DNA of 64,000 nt, taken from positions 80,776,270 through 80,840,269 of the forward strand of contig NC_084489.1 of assembly GCF_030035675.1 (NCBI RefSeq), written 5' to 3'. The stretch comes from Rhineura floridana (Eukaryota; Chordata; Lepidosauria; Squamata; Rhineuridae). How positions within the stretch are numbered: position 1 is the stretch's first letter; the number at the start of each line of letters is the position of its first letter. Of the stretch, positions 48,470-59,129 are shown in pieces. The position numbers and the translations under genes are program-made. The notes below the pieces were generated by a model that had not been told where the DNA came from, searched no databases, and saw only the letters and a list, made by a program, of their open reading frames with translations.

Positions 48470-48715
48470 AAAACACTTAAGAGGGTTAATGGTATCGGTG
48501 GCTACTAACCATGCTGGCTGCGTACTACCTCCAGTATTGCAGTCAGTGTGCCTTTGTGTACCAGTTGCTGGGAGTCACAAGTGGGGAGAACGCTCTTGCA
48601 CTCAGGCCCTGCTTGTGGGATTCCCAGAAGTGCCTGGTTGGTGGTCACTGTGAGAACAGGATGTTAGATGAAATGGGCTTTTGGTCTGACCCAGCAGGGT
48701 TTTTTAAAATGTTTT
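48470..48715 (+). repeat. CR1-like LINE 3' end
   Basis: GGTGGCTACTAACCATGCTG, GTGTACCAGTTGCTGGGAGT, CTCAGGCCCTGCTTGTGGGA and TTGGTCTGACCCAGCAGGGT. Confidence 0.82.
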
Positions 48716-48719
48716 TAAC

Positions 48720-48960
48720 ATCCAACATCTTCTGCTTTAATTTTTAAGCACCTGCTAAAAACCTGTCTGTTCCGCCAGGCTTATACAGGCAATTAAGAAG
48801 ATGCTTTTTCTTTTCTTTTTTGGCAACAGTTGATCTTTGTTTTTATTGTATTTTTAATGTTTTTATTCTGTGGTGGTGATTGTTTTTAATGTGTTGTAAA
48901 CCGCTGTGATGTTTTTAACGAAATAGCGGTATACAAATCTTTTTTAAAATAAAAAAAATA
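48720..48960 (+). repeat. L2-like LINE 3' end
   Basis: Encodes a short LLKTCLFRQAYTGN remnant, then a T-rich 3' UTR with GTTGTAAACCGCTGTGATGT and GAAATAGCGGTATACAAAT. Confidence 0.75.
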
Positions 48961-49109
48961 AGATCTCTCCAAATGAATTATGAATGGACTACTGTTCCTT
49001 GGATGTATTGCAACAACATGGCACAACTCTCTTTGATGCCAATCGGTCTCGGCCTCATCAATGGCAGCAGTTGAGTGCTCAGAAAAGGGTGAAGTTATTA
49101 TTGTGACTC

Positions 49110-50048
49110 CCCCTTTAGGATGCACACCTTAATGTGGTGAGGGGGTTTGAGAGTAGTGAAGAAGCTGAGAGCAATGCTGTCAGGAGTCTAGATCAAGAGG
49201 CTAGACTTCTAGCAGGGGCACCCAAGGCAGAATGGTCAAAGCTGAGACACCAGACTAAGATGCATCCAAACTCAGAGGAAGGCAATGGTAAACCACCTCT
49301 GAATACTCTTGCCACAAAAAAAGTATGAACACAGTATCCAAAATGCAACAAGAGATAGTGCTGGAAAATGAGACACCCCCCCAGGTCAGAAGGCACTTAA
49401 TGAACTACTGGGGAAGAACAAAGGACAAGTACGAGTAGCGCTGTGACTAATGACACAGCTGGGTCAAAGCCAAAAGGAAGCCCAGAGGCTGATGCGCACA
49501 GATGTGAAAGGAGAGTCCGGAGTTGTACAACGCACACAATAGGAACATGGAACGTGAGAAGCATGAACCAGGGAAAGCTAGAAATTGTCAAGCAAGAAAT
49601 GGAGCGTATCAACATTACAATACTTGGCGTGAGTGAATTAAAAAGGATGGGACTGGGGCATTTTCAATCAGGCAACTACAAAATATTTCATGCAGGAAAT
49701 GAGAAATTAAGGGGTTGCTTTAATAGTGAGAAGTGATGTAGCAAAAGCAATTAGGAGCTACAATGCAAGGTCTGAGCGAGTGATATCAATGAGATTAAAT
49801 GGGAAACCTATTAACATAACCATCATCCAAGTCTATGCTCCAACGGCAAACACAGTTGAAGAAGAATTGGAGAGATTTTATGCAGAAGTACAGGAAGAAA
49901 TTGATCACACACCAAAACAAGATGTGCTGATAATCATGGGGGACTGGAATGCAAAAGTAGGGAACAGAGAAGAATTGGGACAGAGAAGAATCGGGAAGAG
50001 GAAGATGTATGCCACCTTGAGCTCCTTGGAGGAAAAGTGGGACATAAT
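49110..50048 (+). repeat. BovB (RTE) LINE 5' region joined to an L2/5S-SINE-like tail
   Basis: 5' region (ACCTTAATGTGGTGAGGGGG, GAAGGCAATGGTAAACCACC) is followed by the apurinic endonuclease domain of a BovB ORF. It shows GTWNVRSMNQGKLEIVKQEM, TILGVSELKRMG, then in another frame NGKPINITIIQVYAPTANTV and DVLIIMGDWNAKVGNREE. A one-base frame change near 49715 separates the two stretches. No reverse transcriptase follows. From about 50008 the sequence becomes GCCACCTTGAGCTCCTTGGA, the 3' tail type of L2 and 5S SINEs, ending in (ATA)n(ATG)n. So it is either an internally deleted chimera or two abutting insertions. Confidence 0.88.
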
Positions 50049-50417
50049 AATAATAATAATAATAATGATGATGATGAAGAAGATGAAGAAGTCACATCTA
50101 GTTTGCTCCTGAAAGTGACCCCTCACCTTTGTCTCTGAGCTTGGCCCAGGACTGGTACCTGGGATGGCATTCACGCCACCCATTGCAGTGAAACAGCAGC
50201 TGCTGGCGGCGATTCTGCTCTGCTGCTAGGACAAAATGCCAAAACAGCCCCACAAAAGGATTTTTAACAGGCCGAGGGAACAGTAGGGAAGGAAGCAGAG
50301 AAGCAGGATCACAGAGGGAACTCCTCTCTCCCCTTCTAATGGCTGCAAGATGGGCCTTGATGGGAAGCTTCATGTGACCCTGGTCCTTCCTCAAGCTGCC
50401 TTCCCTGCACATTCAAT

Positions 50418-50481
50418 CCCTGATGCTCTGATTGGACTCGATGGACTTGCAGGCCCCTTCCAACTCTACAATTCTATGATT
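50418..50481 (+). repeat. CR1 3' terminus
   Basis: GATTGGACTCGATGGACTTG, GGCCCCTTCCAACTCTACAA and the terminal ATTCTATG repeat are diagnostic of the CR1 3' end. Confidence 0.85.
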
Positions 50482-51754
50482 AGTTCACCATCACAGGCCC
50501 CATTAACTTCAAAGTTTCAACAAGTCAGTTCGCCTGAAAACTAGGCTATTGTCTCACAATGGGGTCCCTCAGGATGAACCCACAAGCTATTATCATCCTT
50601 CCTTCTTCATGTATTTGTACTTCAGTATTAAAACTACTGAATACATCTCTTATGGGGGTTGATTGTCCTTCTGCTTTAAGGAGCGTATTGTCAGCTAGTA
50701 ATAACGCTAAGCTTTACTGTCCCTGAGTCATGGCCAAGTGTGGTTAAATCTACTAAAAATAAAATGAGCTGATTTTCCTGGGGATGTATTTGCAATTATT
50801 CCCCACTCTGATCTTGACAAGTAAATGCACTCTGAGAAGAAGTGAAAGGTCCCATCCAGCTGAACTCAGCAGGCACGCACACACTGAGAAAGAAGTCGTC
50901 TGCCTTGGTAGTGAAATGGATGGATCTGGATGCAGATGGTCTGGGTTCAAATCACAACTAAGTTATCCTCAGTTTTTAGAGTAGCCCTGTGTCTGTCCTA
51001 TGGTCCTCCATGTGAACAGCAGACTGGTCCAAAGAGTTTTACAAAAACACACATACATAAGAAATAGTCTGAGCATTGGGGTGAAGCCATCCTACCCCAA
51101 ACAGTGTCGTTACAGTTTACCTGGGTGGAGCTAGGCAGGGTAGGGGGCAAGTTTGAGGCTACGTGAATGCACTGGGGGAACCAATCCGGCGCTCCCTCCA
51201 TTGTTTCCATGCAGCCCAGACCTCCCTGCCAACCAATCCCATTCCTGCCCATGTCAGCTGCAGCAACGCTGGTAATGGGAGGTCAGCTCCGCCCCACCAT
51301 ACAGGAAGACCTGAAGGGGCCTTGAACTTGCCCATTCACAGTGAGGACCTGGACAAGAGACTGAACAGTCACAGAAGCCACTTGTTCATAGTCCTCCCTG
51401 CTAGGGAGAGATGGACTCTTTCTCTGTTTAAATGACAGTAGCTATTTCTAAATTTGCATCTTTACATAGATATTACCATATGCAATTTTTTATGCAAATC
51501 CTCCTTTTCAGTGATGTGCTTCCTCTTTCTTGGCAATGTGCAGCTGGCTACCTTATCAGTTTCTAGCTGAGAAAACTATTGTTTGAACGCATAACTTGTG
51601 GACAACTAAGTTGACCGTGGAATAATTCTGCTCTTCTGAATGGCAGAATGTGCTTCTACCACTGATGAGAGGATAAAAATGTATGGGAGCATATGTTCCC
51701 CAATCACAAAAAAAGCTATTTATTATTTGTATCCTCATTTGTAACTTTATTACA

Positions 51755-51965
51755 TGCGGGGTGGAACTGATGGGAACTGTAGTCCCAAACATTTGGAGGG
51801 CACCAGGTTGGTGAAGGCTGCTGTGGACCCAAAGTTTTTTAACCATCATCTATTTTCCCAAAAGAACTGCAGTTTCAGGGGGTGAGGAGTGGGAAATCTC
51901 TAACAGAATTCTTAGCACCCTCTGAGGAACTACAGTTCCCATGCTTCTTTGTGCCCTGACTGGTA
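51755..51965. repeat. Family A half followed by family F MITE
   Basis: GGAACTGATGGGAACTGTAG and TTTGGAGGGCACCAGGTTGG (family A), then AGAACTGCAGTTTCAGG, TTCTTAGCACCCTCTGAGGA and ACTACAGTTCCCATGCTTCT (family F). Confidence 0.6.
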
Positions 51966-51974
51966 CAGAATGAC

Positions 51975-52295
51975 ATAGGTTCATAGAATCATAGAATAGT
52001 AGAGTTGGAAGGGGCCTATAAGGCCATCAAGTCCAACCCCCTGCTCAAGGCAGGAATCCAAATCAAAGCATTCCCGACAGATGGCTGTCCAGCTGCCTCT
52101 TGAAGGCCTCCAGTGTCGCAGAGCCCACTACCTCTCTAGGTCATTGGTTCCATTATTGTATGGCTCTAGCAGTTAGGATGTTTTTCCTGATGTCCAGTCG
52201 AAATCTGGCTTCCTGCAACTTGAGCCCATTATTGTGTGCCCTGCACTCTGGGATGATCAAGAAGAGATCCCGGCCCTCCTCTATGTAGGTTGTAA
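51975..52295 (-). repeat. CR1 LINE 3' end
   Basis: Starts with the reversed 3' terminus (TTCATAGAATCATAGAATAG), then GTTGGAAGGGGCCTATAAGG, CATCAAGTCCAACCCCCTGC, TGTCCAGTCGAAATCTGGCT and GCACTCTGGGATGATCAAG. Well preserved; about 320 bp. Confidence 0.92.
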
Positions 52296-52554
52296 TGTAG
52301 ATATACTTTCTTTCCCTTGTGCTCCCACTTTTCCTCTCAAAAGAGCCCTGGGCTGCTAATCTTATCTCTCATCAAGCTGGCCCTGGCCTAAACAGACCGT
52401 GCTGTATATGCGGCACATCCTGAGCATTGTTGCTTCTTGTACAGCTCCCTTCTGTCTGCTAAGGCCGTCTGAATAAATCATCTGCCCAGCTTGCAAAATC
52501 AAGCAGAATAAGCCACAAGGCTTTTCCTACATCATCTCTGTATTACCAGGATCC

Positions 52555-52682
52555 AACCAGGGATGGGGAAACCAGATGTTGTTGGGCTCCAGCCCTATCC
52601 AGCATGTCCAATGGTCAAGGATGATGGGCACTGTAGTCCAATAACATCTGGAGGGCCACAGGATCCCCATTCTTGTCCCAAT
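52555..52682. repeat. Palindromic hAT-like MITE (family A)
   Basis: GGATGGGGAAACCAGATGTT, GTCCAATGGTCAAGGATGAT, CACTGTAGTCCAATAACATC and GGCCACAGGATCCCCATTC. Confidence 0.8.
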
Positions 52683-54039
52683 AGAAGTCTACCAGGGCTC
52701 AGCTGAGCAGCCTTCTAGGAAGCACTAGGACACTTTTCATTTTAGAACAGCTGTCTAACGAGAGTACTGTGAATGGATTAGAAGGGCCTTCATCCAGCTA
52801 AAAGTTATTTATCCTTAAGTTCCATTGGAATTATTAGGGTTAAAATCAGTCACAATGAGTGTCCTCTATTAGGTGCTTTGGTTTAGTCTGGCGATAGAAG
52901 AATCACTGTGTGTGTGTGTGAGAGAGAGAGGAGAGGTTGTTTTAGCCATGCTTTTACCACTAGCACCAATCCTGCTATTTTGTCTTGCCTGACAAAAAGT
53001 ATTACATATGCAAACACGGCACAATCATGCATAAAGGAACCAAAAAATACAGAAGGGAATGTTTCTGTGCACGCGCACACATGCTATGCTCACAAACAAG
53101 TGAAATTGTAAATAAGCAGATTAATGGCTACATCTCCAATTGCAAAGGTGCCTTGTAGGAAACCAAACCATGAGCTGCAAACAGAAACTCTTGCATGATT
53201 TTGACAAATCATCACTTATCAAAGGTAATTTGGCACATTAAAAAAGCTTGTTTTCTTTTTCTTTTTTAAAAATTTGTTGCTCTCGACAATGTATTTGTAC
53301 AATGGAAATCTGCACTTTTGTTTGCAAATTTGAACTTGGTGGTTTGCATCACCTCTATTTACATGCCGTATATAACGCAGAACTCTTGAAGCGAGAGGGT
53401 AGCTTGAAACACAACAAACACAGAAACAGGCTAGGAAGAAGGTAGAAGATCACTGATTCCATCTCCTCAACTGAAGGCAGGATCCTCAACACATTGTGCA
53501 GGTGCACACAAATATCTCCCCCACAGGATGTCATCAGCAATGAATGGGAATGAGCAAGGTGCTAGTCATCAAGGGGTCAGTTAAGCTAACGCCCAAGTGT
53601 AAACATGCACACACAGTGAGTCACATGTGCAATGAAATGGAAAAAAGGAGAGATGGATAGGGAGCATGGCACAGCAAACACAGCTAATCCAGGCATTTCT
53701 TGAACAGCAGTCATCCCAACAATTTGGTCACATTTCTTTATGTTCACATTTAAAAAACAACTATAGCATGCACTGTCTTTCAGAGTGGGGGGTTCTGGAA
53801 AAGATGGTCTTAGGGCCAATGCGGAGTTGGCTTTACTCAAGGTTAACATGGTTTGGATTTTCTTTTCTTTTCTTTTTTTTAAAGTGAAGCATGGTAAATG
53901 GCGTGGAAAGGAACTTGTGAGGAGACTTCACAAATTTGGGACTTCATTGTCCCAGGGTCTGTTCCCAATCCTGAATCCCACATAAGGACCAGCGTTGTAT
54001 GTTGCATCTGAACCAGCCCTGATAACCTTTAGGGCTAAA

Positions 54040-54347
54040 GTACAGACTACATCCACACCACGCGTCAAAAGCACTCCTTGTGCTTTTGTTGTGTCCCAAG
54101 AATCCTGGGAACTGTAGGGTCTCCTAACAACTCTCAGCCCCCTTAACAAACTATGGTCCCTGGGTGCCCTTTGCCTGCTGCCAATGCGTCTCAGCTTAGC
54201 GTACCTCACAGATGTGCTGTAAGGACAAAACGAGGAGGTACTGTAGCACAGCCTTTCCCAACCTGGTGCCCTCCAGATGTTTTGGACTACAGCTCCCACA
54301 AGCCCCAACCAGCACGTGGCACCAGGTTGGGGAAGGCTATTGTGGCC
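54040..54347. repeat. Adjacent family F and family A MITEs
   Basis: 54040-54172 is a family F piece (CAAGAATCCTGGGAACTGTA, TCTCCTAACAACTCTCAGCC). 54245-54347 is a compact hairpin CAGCCTTTCCCAACCTGGTG to GCACCAGGTTGGGGAAGGCT. Confidence 0.75.
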
Positions 54348-54939
54348 TATATAACATAAGGCTGATTCATACATTTGATATTTTTAGGTTCACAAAGTAC
54401 CTGAATCTTAAATGTCTGCACATATGCATAGCCTTGTGTGTTAGGAATGTCACAAGTGCATCCTTCCAGTGGCTGTGTTCTCATTAACAACCATGGCAGT
54501 TCAGAGAACGACCTGGCTCCCACTGGATAGCAAAATACCCTACCTTTGTGTACACTGGACACCTACCCATTAGGTGTAACATTTGCATAAAGCCTACATA
54601 CATGATGCCAAGCATGAATGGATTGAAACTGTGCAGTCATTTCCCAACCCTATGCAAATATTACTTCCAATGTGTGGCTATATGTAGACACAGAAGCAGG
54701 ACAGACACACACAATAGGTGGGTGTGATCCTGATTCTCAACATAAGGTAGGTTCTATGCATTTAGAGCTTTGTCCAAGCTGGTCCATACTTTCCCCATTC
54801 TCTCCAAAGAGAGAGATGGAGAGGCAGAAGATATATTTTCTGCTTTGTGCTACAACTTATCTTTCTATGCTAGCTCTTAACACAGGAAATGGCATGAAGG
54901 AGGAACTGCAGAACTACAAAGTGGACTGATTTGGACATC

Positions 54940-55315
54940 ACACCAAGCCATAGTTAAGTAAGGCAAGAATGAAAGGCAGGCTTATATACTCTTCTTCCCC
55001 TCTCCTCCTCCAGAGCAGCCATGTGAAGGAGTTTGGAAGGTTTTGCTTCTATTTTTGCTTAATCAACAAACTGTAGTAAATTTTTAACTGTGGCTTGTTT
55101 GAAACATCAACTTCAAACCATGAGTTAGAAGCTGGCTTGTTTAAACAAACCACAGTTAATATTAATGACAGTTTAGGGTTTGGCAATACACTAAACTGTG
55201 GTTAATCAAAACTGGAAAAGCTTCTGAACTCCTCTTTGCACCTGAGGAGAAAAGGGAAGGACATAAGCCCGAGGCTTACCTAGGCTCATTCCCATTATAA
55301 GATCCATAGTTTATC
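54940..55315. repeat. Palindromic MITE (family H)
   Basis: The repeated, inverted motifs ACTGTGGCTTGTTTGAAAC, TTTAAACAAACCACAGTTAA and CACTAAACTGTGGTTAATCA form a foldback. The outer ends GAGGAGAAAAGGGAAGG and CCCCTCTCCTCCTCC also mirror. Confidence 0.6.
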
Positions 55316-55710
55316 ATAACATCCAAATGCAGCCTTTCAGTTGCCTTGATGGAAACACTTGCCTCGCCTTACCGCAGTTATTGTAGAACACACATCTAAC
55401 CGTCTGATTACAAGACAACTTAAAGCTGAGGATGCCAAGTTCATTTCTCTGAAGCACCTCAAAACTGAGGTATGTTTGTCAACCAGATATGCCTACAGCC
55501 TGAAATGTGTTTGTAAACTGCTGCACAGCAGGATTAGCTCATAAGGGAATCCACACAGGGTGGGCATCAGTCAAAACTGAAGCTACTCCTACAAGCAAGC
55601 TGAATGAGTCTGTCAGATGAGGAGGAAGGTGAGAGGGTATTTTGCAAAATATGGCATTTATCAATGGTTTCATTTACAGTTTAGGATGAAAAATGAAAAC
55701 AAAAACACAA

Positions 55711-55764
55711 CAAATGAATGAATGAATGAATGAATGAATGAATGAATGAATGAATGAATGAATG
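55711..55764. repeat. (TGAA)n microsatellite
   Basis: About 13 uninterrupted AATG/TGAA units in the intron, roughly 87 bp downstream (transcript sense) of the domain III S3-S4 exon. Confidence 0.95.
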
Positions 55765-55850
55765 ATGCCCTCACAACATGCTGGTGGATGTTCATAGACA
55801 GATGGGCTTCGATGATGGGTCTTGTGGTTTGTTTTTTAATTGAATCTTAC

Positions 55851-55973
55851 CCTCATCCCTTCAAATCGTGACAGTGCTCTTAAGGGTCTCAGAGCTCTGA
55901 GGGTCCTAAGGGATTTAATGGGACCCATTTCGGAGTATCCAAGTGAACTAGCTATGAGGCTAATTAATGAGAC
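55851..55973 (-). CDS. SCN5A: SCN5A canonical domain III S3-S4 exon (22b)
   Basis: This 123-bp, phase-0 exon encodes 41 residues: [20 protein letters not shown], then [19 protein letters not shown] and MR. It contains the second half of S3, the short S3-S4 loop and the S4 voltage sensor, with a positive residue every third position (K-LR-LR-LR-LR-SR). It matches human Nav1.5 [20 protein letters not shown] in sense and the S4 exactly. The acceptor is strong (pyrimidine-rich, TGTCTCCATTCAG) and the donor is GTAAGA. It joins VVVNALVG in the next exon. A second version of the same exon lies 849 bp upstream (56823-56945). Confidence 0.96.
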
Positions 55974-56822
55974 CTGAATGGAGACACAAAATGGAAAAGT
56001 CCAAACTATTAGCACAAATCCTACCATTTAGCTTCTCTTCTCTGGATTCACACCTGTAAAGATAAACCTGGTTAATCGATGAAGAAAGAGCCTAAAAGGA
56101 GGAAAAAATATAGCATTAACTTAGCACAGAGGAGAAAAAAAATCCATTAGCATCCATACGTATAAAAATAATTTCCAGGAGACCTTCAGGACATAGAACC
56201 ATTGATTTCCAATGCAAAATGAAACCACAAGACTTAGAAACCAGCAAGGATTATGTGCCAACTTCACTCTCACTGGAATCCCCATTTTAAATGTCATCTA
56301 TTTTCCTCAAGGTGATCACATGGAGCTCCAACAGATGTCAAAAGTTAGCAAAAAAGGGGGGGCGGGAGAATCTCGTTCAGGCAGGGGGATTGTATGTGGT
56401 CGATTTTTTTTTTTTTGTAACTGAAGAGAAACAGCAGATATGTGGGTGCAGGTCCATTATTAAATTATGCAAACACTGTAATTTTGTGCTGTCAAGATGA
56501 ATCCCTTTGTAAGAGCCAACCATTTATTATGACCCTTTCAGAAAGCATTTTGCCAAGGCCAACTACATCGTCAGTCATGCATCTGCATAATATCCAATGC
56601 CTTTGCTTTTGCTGTTGTAGCCATTGGATCTGGGCTTATTATGGTAGGCCCTTCTCTCGAAGGAACTGTACCCATTGTCTTGAGTTTGGCCAGTAAAATG
56701 AAGCCACCATGTGCCACCTTAAGGAAAGACTCAATGGTGTGTTACCTGTAGGAAACAGAGAGAAGGTGTTCGTTACCGCATGTGCACACACTTCATAGAC
56801 ACCGAAAAACAACAACCCTTAC
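55974..56822 (-). other. SCN5A: Intron between the duplicated domain III S3-S4 exons
   Basis: 849 bp, GTAAGG...CAG. No mobile element recognised, unlike almost every other kilobase here. A poly-A/T run lies at about 56405-56417. The length is too great for exclusion by steric crowding of splice sites. Confidence 0.8.
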
Positions 56823-56945
56823 CCTTATGCTTTCAAATCGGGACAAGGCTCGGAGGGGCCTCAAGGCCCTCAGCGTCCTGAGAGATTTCATAGCAGTCAG
56901 GTGGTCATAACCGAGAACTGTTGCTATCTGGCAAATAACTGAAAT
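56823..56945 (-). CDS. SCN5A: Second, probably alternative, domain III S3-S4 exon (22a)
   Basis: This intact 123-bp, phase-0 exon encodes [20 protein letters not shown], then [19 protein letters not shown] and IR. Against the canonical exon, 27 of 41 residues match. The S3/loop half is diverged (7 of 19) and the S4 half nearly identical (20 of 22). Of the 19 consecutive identical S4 residues (K to E), 13 use a different codon, so protein-level constraint has outlived synonymous similarity. The acceptor CGATCTGCACAG has a poorer pyrimidine tract than 22b and the donor is GTAAGG. Replacing 22b by 22a keeps the frame and changes the loop (GYSEMGP to GYDHLTA) and the S4 end (EGMR to ESIR). Mutually exclusive domain III exons are known in SCN8A (18N/18A) and fly para. 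I do not recall one in SCN5A. It could instead be a decaying relic, but it has no stop or frame change. Confidence 0.85.
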
Positions 56946-57244
56946 CTGTGCAGATCGAATGGAATTTGAAAATATTGGTCAAAGTGAGCAAACAAGAAAG
57001 GAGAACACAGAGAAAGAGACAGCACAACGGAGGAAGATTCTAACAACCTGGACAGACTCACTTGATCCTTTTGAGACAAGTGGGGATGTAGGTTGTGAAC
57101 GAATGTGGGTTAAGTTATGTTTCTGATGAAGGGATTGCTCCACCGTGACTCATTATTCAACCCTGCTCATGCTTAGAAAAGTGCTCCAAGTGGGTTGCAC
57201 TGCGGAATGGATGCTGAGCTGGAACTTCACATAGGAGCTTTGTG
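56946..57244 (-). other. SCN5A: SCN5A intron upstream of exon 22a
   Basis: Intron sequence. The preceding exon (domain III S1-S3, expected to end in a WCWLDFLIVD-like segment) was searched for by eye from 56946 to 64000 on the minus strand and not found, so it lies beyond the window. Confidence 0.7.
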
Positions 57245-57450
57245 AAGAGAAGCATACAGGAAGCAGCTTTATACCGAACCAGACCCTTGGCCCATCTAGC
57301 TCAGTATTGTCTACACTGACTGGCAGGGGCTCTCCTGGGTTTCAGGCAGCAAATTCTCCCAGCCCTACCTGAAAATGCCATGGTGGGATTGAACCTCGGA
57401 TCTTCTGCATGCAAGGCAGATGCTCTACCACTGAGCTATGTGGTGAAAGG
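57245..57450 (-). repeat. tRNA-derived SINE, well preserved
   Basis: ATACAGGAAGCAGCTTTATA, TTGGCCCATCTAGCTCAGTA, TCTCCCAGCCCTACCTGAAA, TTGAACCTCGGATCTTCTGC and GATGCTCTACCACTGAGCTA. Reverse orientation, nearly full length. Confidence 0.92.
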
Positions 57451-58404
57451 GAGGCGGAAAGCAGCATTTTTGGGTGGGTGGGAAGAAAATAGAGAAATTG
57501 GGGATGGCCTGGGGACTTATAGGGACAAGTGGCAGTGTGCGGGTTGCCATCTTCCCCACTCCCAACGTGCCCCAGGAACAAGTCAATGACATGGCACAGA
57601 GTGGTATCCAGTGAAGTAGACGTGGGAGGACTTTTGCTGCACCATTGAACTTCCCCTCCCCTCTCCTCTCCCCGTGCATCCCCCTTAAATCTTTTCTGGG
57701 TTTTCCCCAACCCTCAGGAGCAGATTTGGTCAGGGTGCAGGGCTGAGAGGGGAGGGAGGGGAAGTTCTGTTGCACAAGCGAAAATCCTTGCGCTTGTGGA
57801 TGTCCTTTGCCAGAGACTGCCCATTGTGCCATTCCAAGTGAGGCAACATGAAACAGCCACCCACGGGGCCACTGATAGCAGGGTCACCACCACCACCACC
57901 ATTCGTGGCACTGGCCAAATGATGTTTTTACAAAGGAGTAGGGGGGAGGTGTTGCCACCGTGGTTTGTCCCAGGAAACGTCCCCTCCCATTTCTCAATTT
58001 TCCCCCAATTACACCCCGATGCTCATTTTATCCCTCACCCCCCCCCATGGTCAGACTGCAAATGGGACTGCAAACATATATGTGGAAGGAGAGCTTTTCA
58101 GCTCAGTGCTAGTCTGAAAGACAGATAGATGTCAACGAGGCTGCTGCAAGTTGTGGTCTTTCTGAAGACATTTCACAGTCCCAAGTCGAACTCAATCTTG
58201 CTGAGCTCACAATGCATTCTCACTACTTCCAAAGGGTTGTGTGAAATGGACCCTCCCAGTTGCCCCCTTCCCCCAATGCATGCTGACTTCTGCGGTAGTC
58301 AAAAACAGTGGGAATCAAGCAGTACTCGTTTCTTCAAAAGGATCCAACACACAAATGGCAACAATCAACAGCGAGACCAGCTGTGAAAATCTAGCTTCTC
58401 CCAT
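57451..58404. other. Intronic, no exon seen
   Basis: Overlapping open frames of 110-135 codons occur on both strands (57425-57832 minus, 57796-58128 plus), but none has a recognisable domain. G/C runs at about 57944-57954 and 58040-58050. Confidence 0.4.
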
Positions 58405-58530
58405 AGGCCAGCCTTCCCCAAATTGGCATTCTCCAGATGCTCTTGGATTACAATTCCCATCAGTCCCAGGTCAATGGTCAAGGATGATGGGAGTTGTAGT
58501 TCAACAACACCCAGTAGGGGTAGGCTGCCA
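58405..58530. repeat. Palindromic hAT-like MITE (family A)
   Basis: CCAGCCTTCCCCAAATTGGC, TTGGATTACAATTCCCATCA, GATGGGAGTTGTAGTTCAAC and the right end GTAGGGGTAGGCTGCC. Confidence 0.8.
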
Positions 58531-59129
58531 TAAACAATGGCTGAGGAAAGCATCCCTCACAGAGACAACCTAGTTCTACATTGTGTCCTCTACAGATAGG
58601 CCCATGTACAATGGGAGAACAAGGGTTGTCTGAATCCATCCTCTGTCACTGGAGACAGAATTTTAAATGACCAGGAATGAAAAAAGAAAGCCAACCCTCA
58701 TTTGTTTGCTGTTGCTTTCTCCTATTAACACCCTCTATTTTCAGGGATAAACCAAGGAAATTAGTATCTGCCCTGCCTTCTTTGTGGTGGCCCTCAAATT
58801 TGTCTGAATTAGTATGTGCAAGGATCTCTTTAATTAATGTTCTGTTTGCTTGATTTCTGTAATGCAGAATAAAGAAAGGCGATCGCTTTAATCAAAACCA
58901 GCTTTCTTTCAGTAGAGGATGTGTGAAAGCTTTTGAGAGATGAATGATGCCTTTCCTTAACTGTGTTAGCTTCAAAGGGACACAGTTAAGAACATTCTCT
59001 CTGGTCTTGTGGATCCCAGAACACTCCCTGGGTTTCCAAGGAGCCACAGGCCATGAAAGAAGCTGGACGGTAGCTAGAGCAGAGGTGGCGCAAGACCCAT
59101 AGTGAATATGACTGAATACAGGATACCAT
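58531..59129. other. Intronic, no exon seen
   Basis: Nothing recognised. Confidence 0.4.

Noticed and set aside
49443-50112. Endonuclease-like open frames as a host gene
   Set aside because: GTWNVRSMNQGKLE and YAPTANTV identify BovB LINE sequence, not a host nuclease.
56823-56945. Exon 22a as part of a neighbouring tandem sodium-channel gene
   Set aside because: No other exon of a second channel is present between it and the SCN5A exons, and its phase and length match the SCN5A slot exactly.
57342-57832. 122- and 135-codon minus-strand frames
   Set aside because: They overlap the SINE at 57245-57450 and each other in different frames. No domain content.
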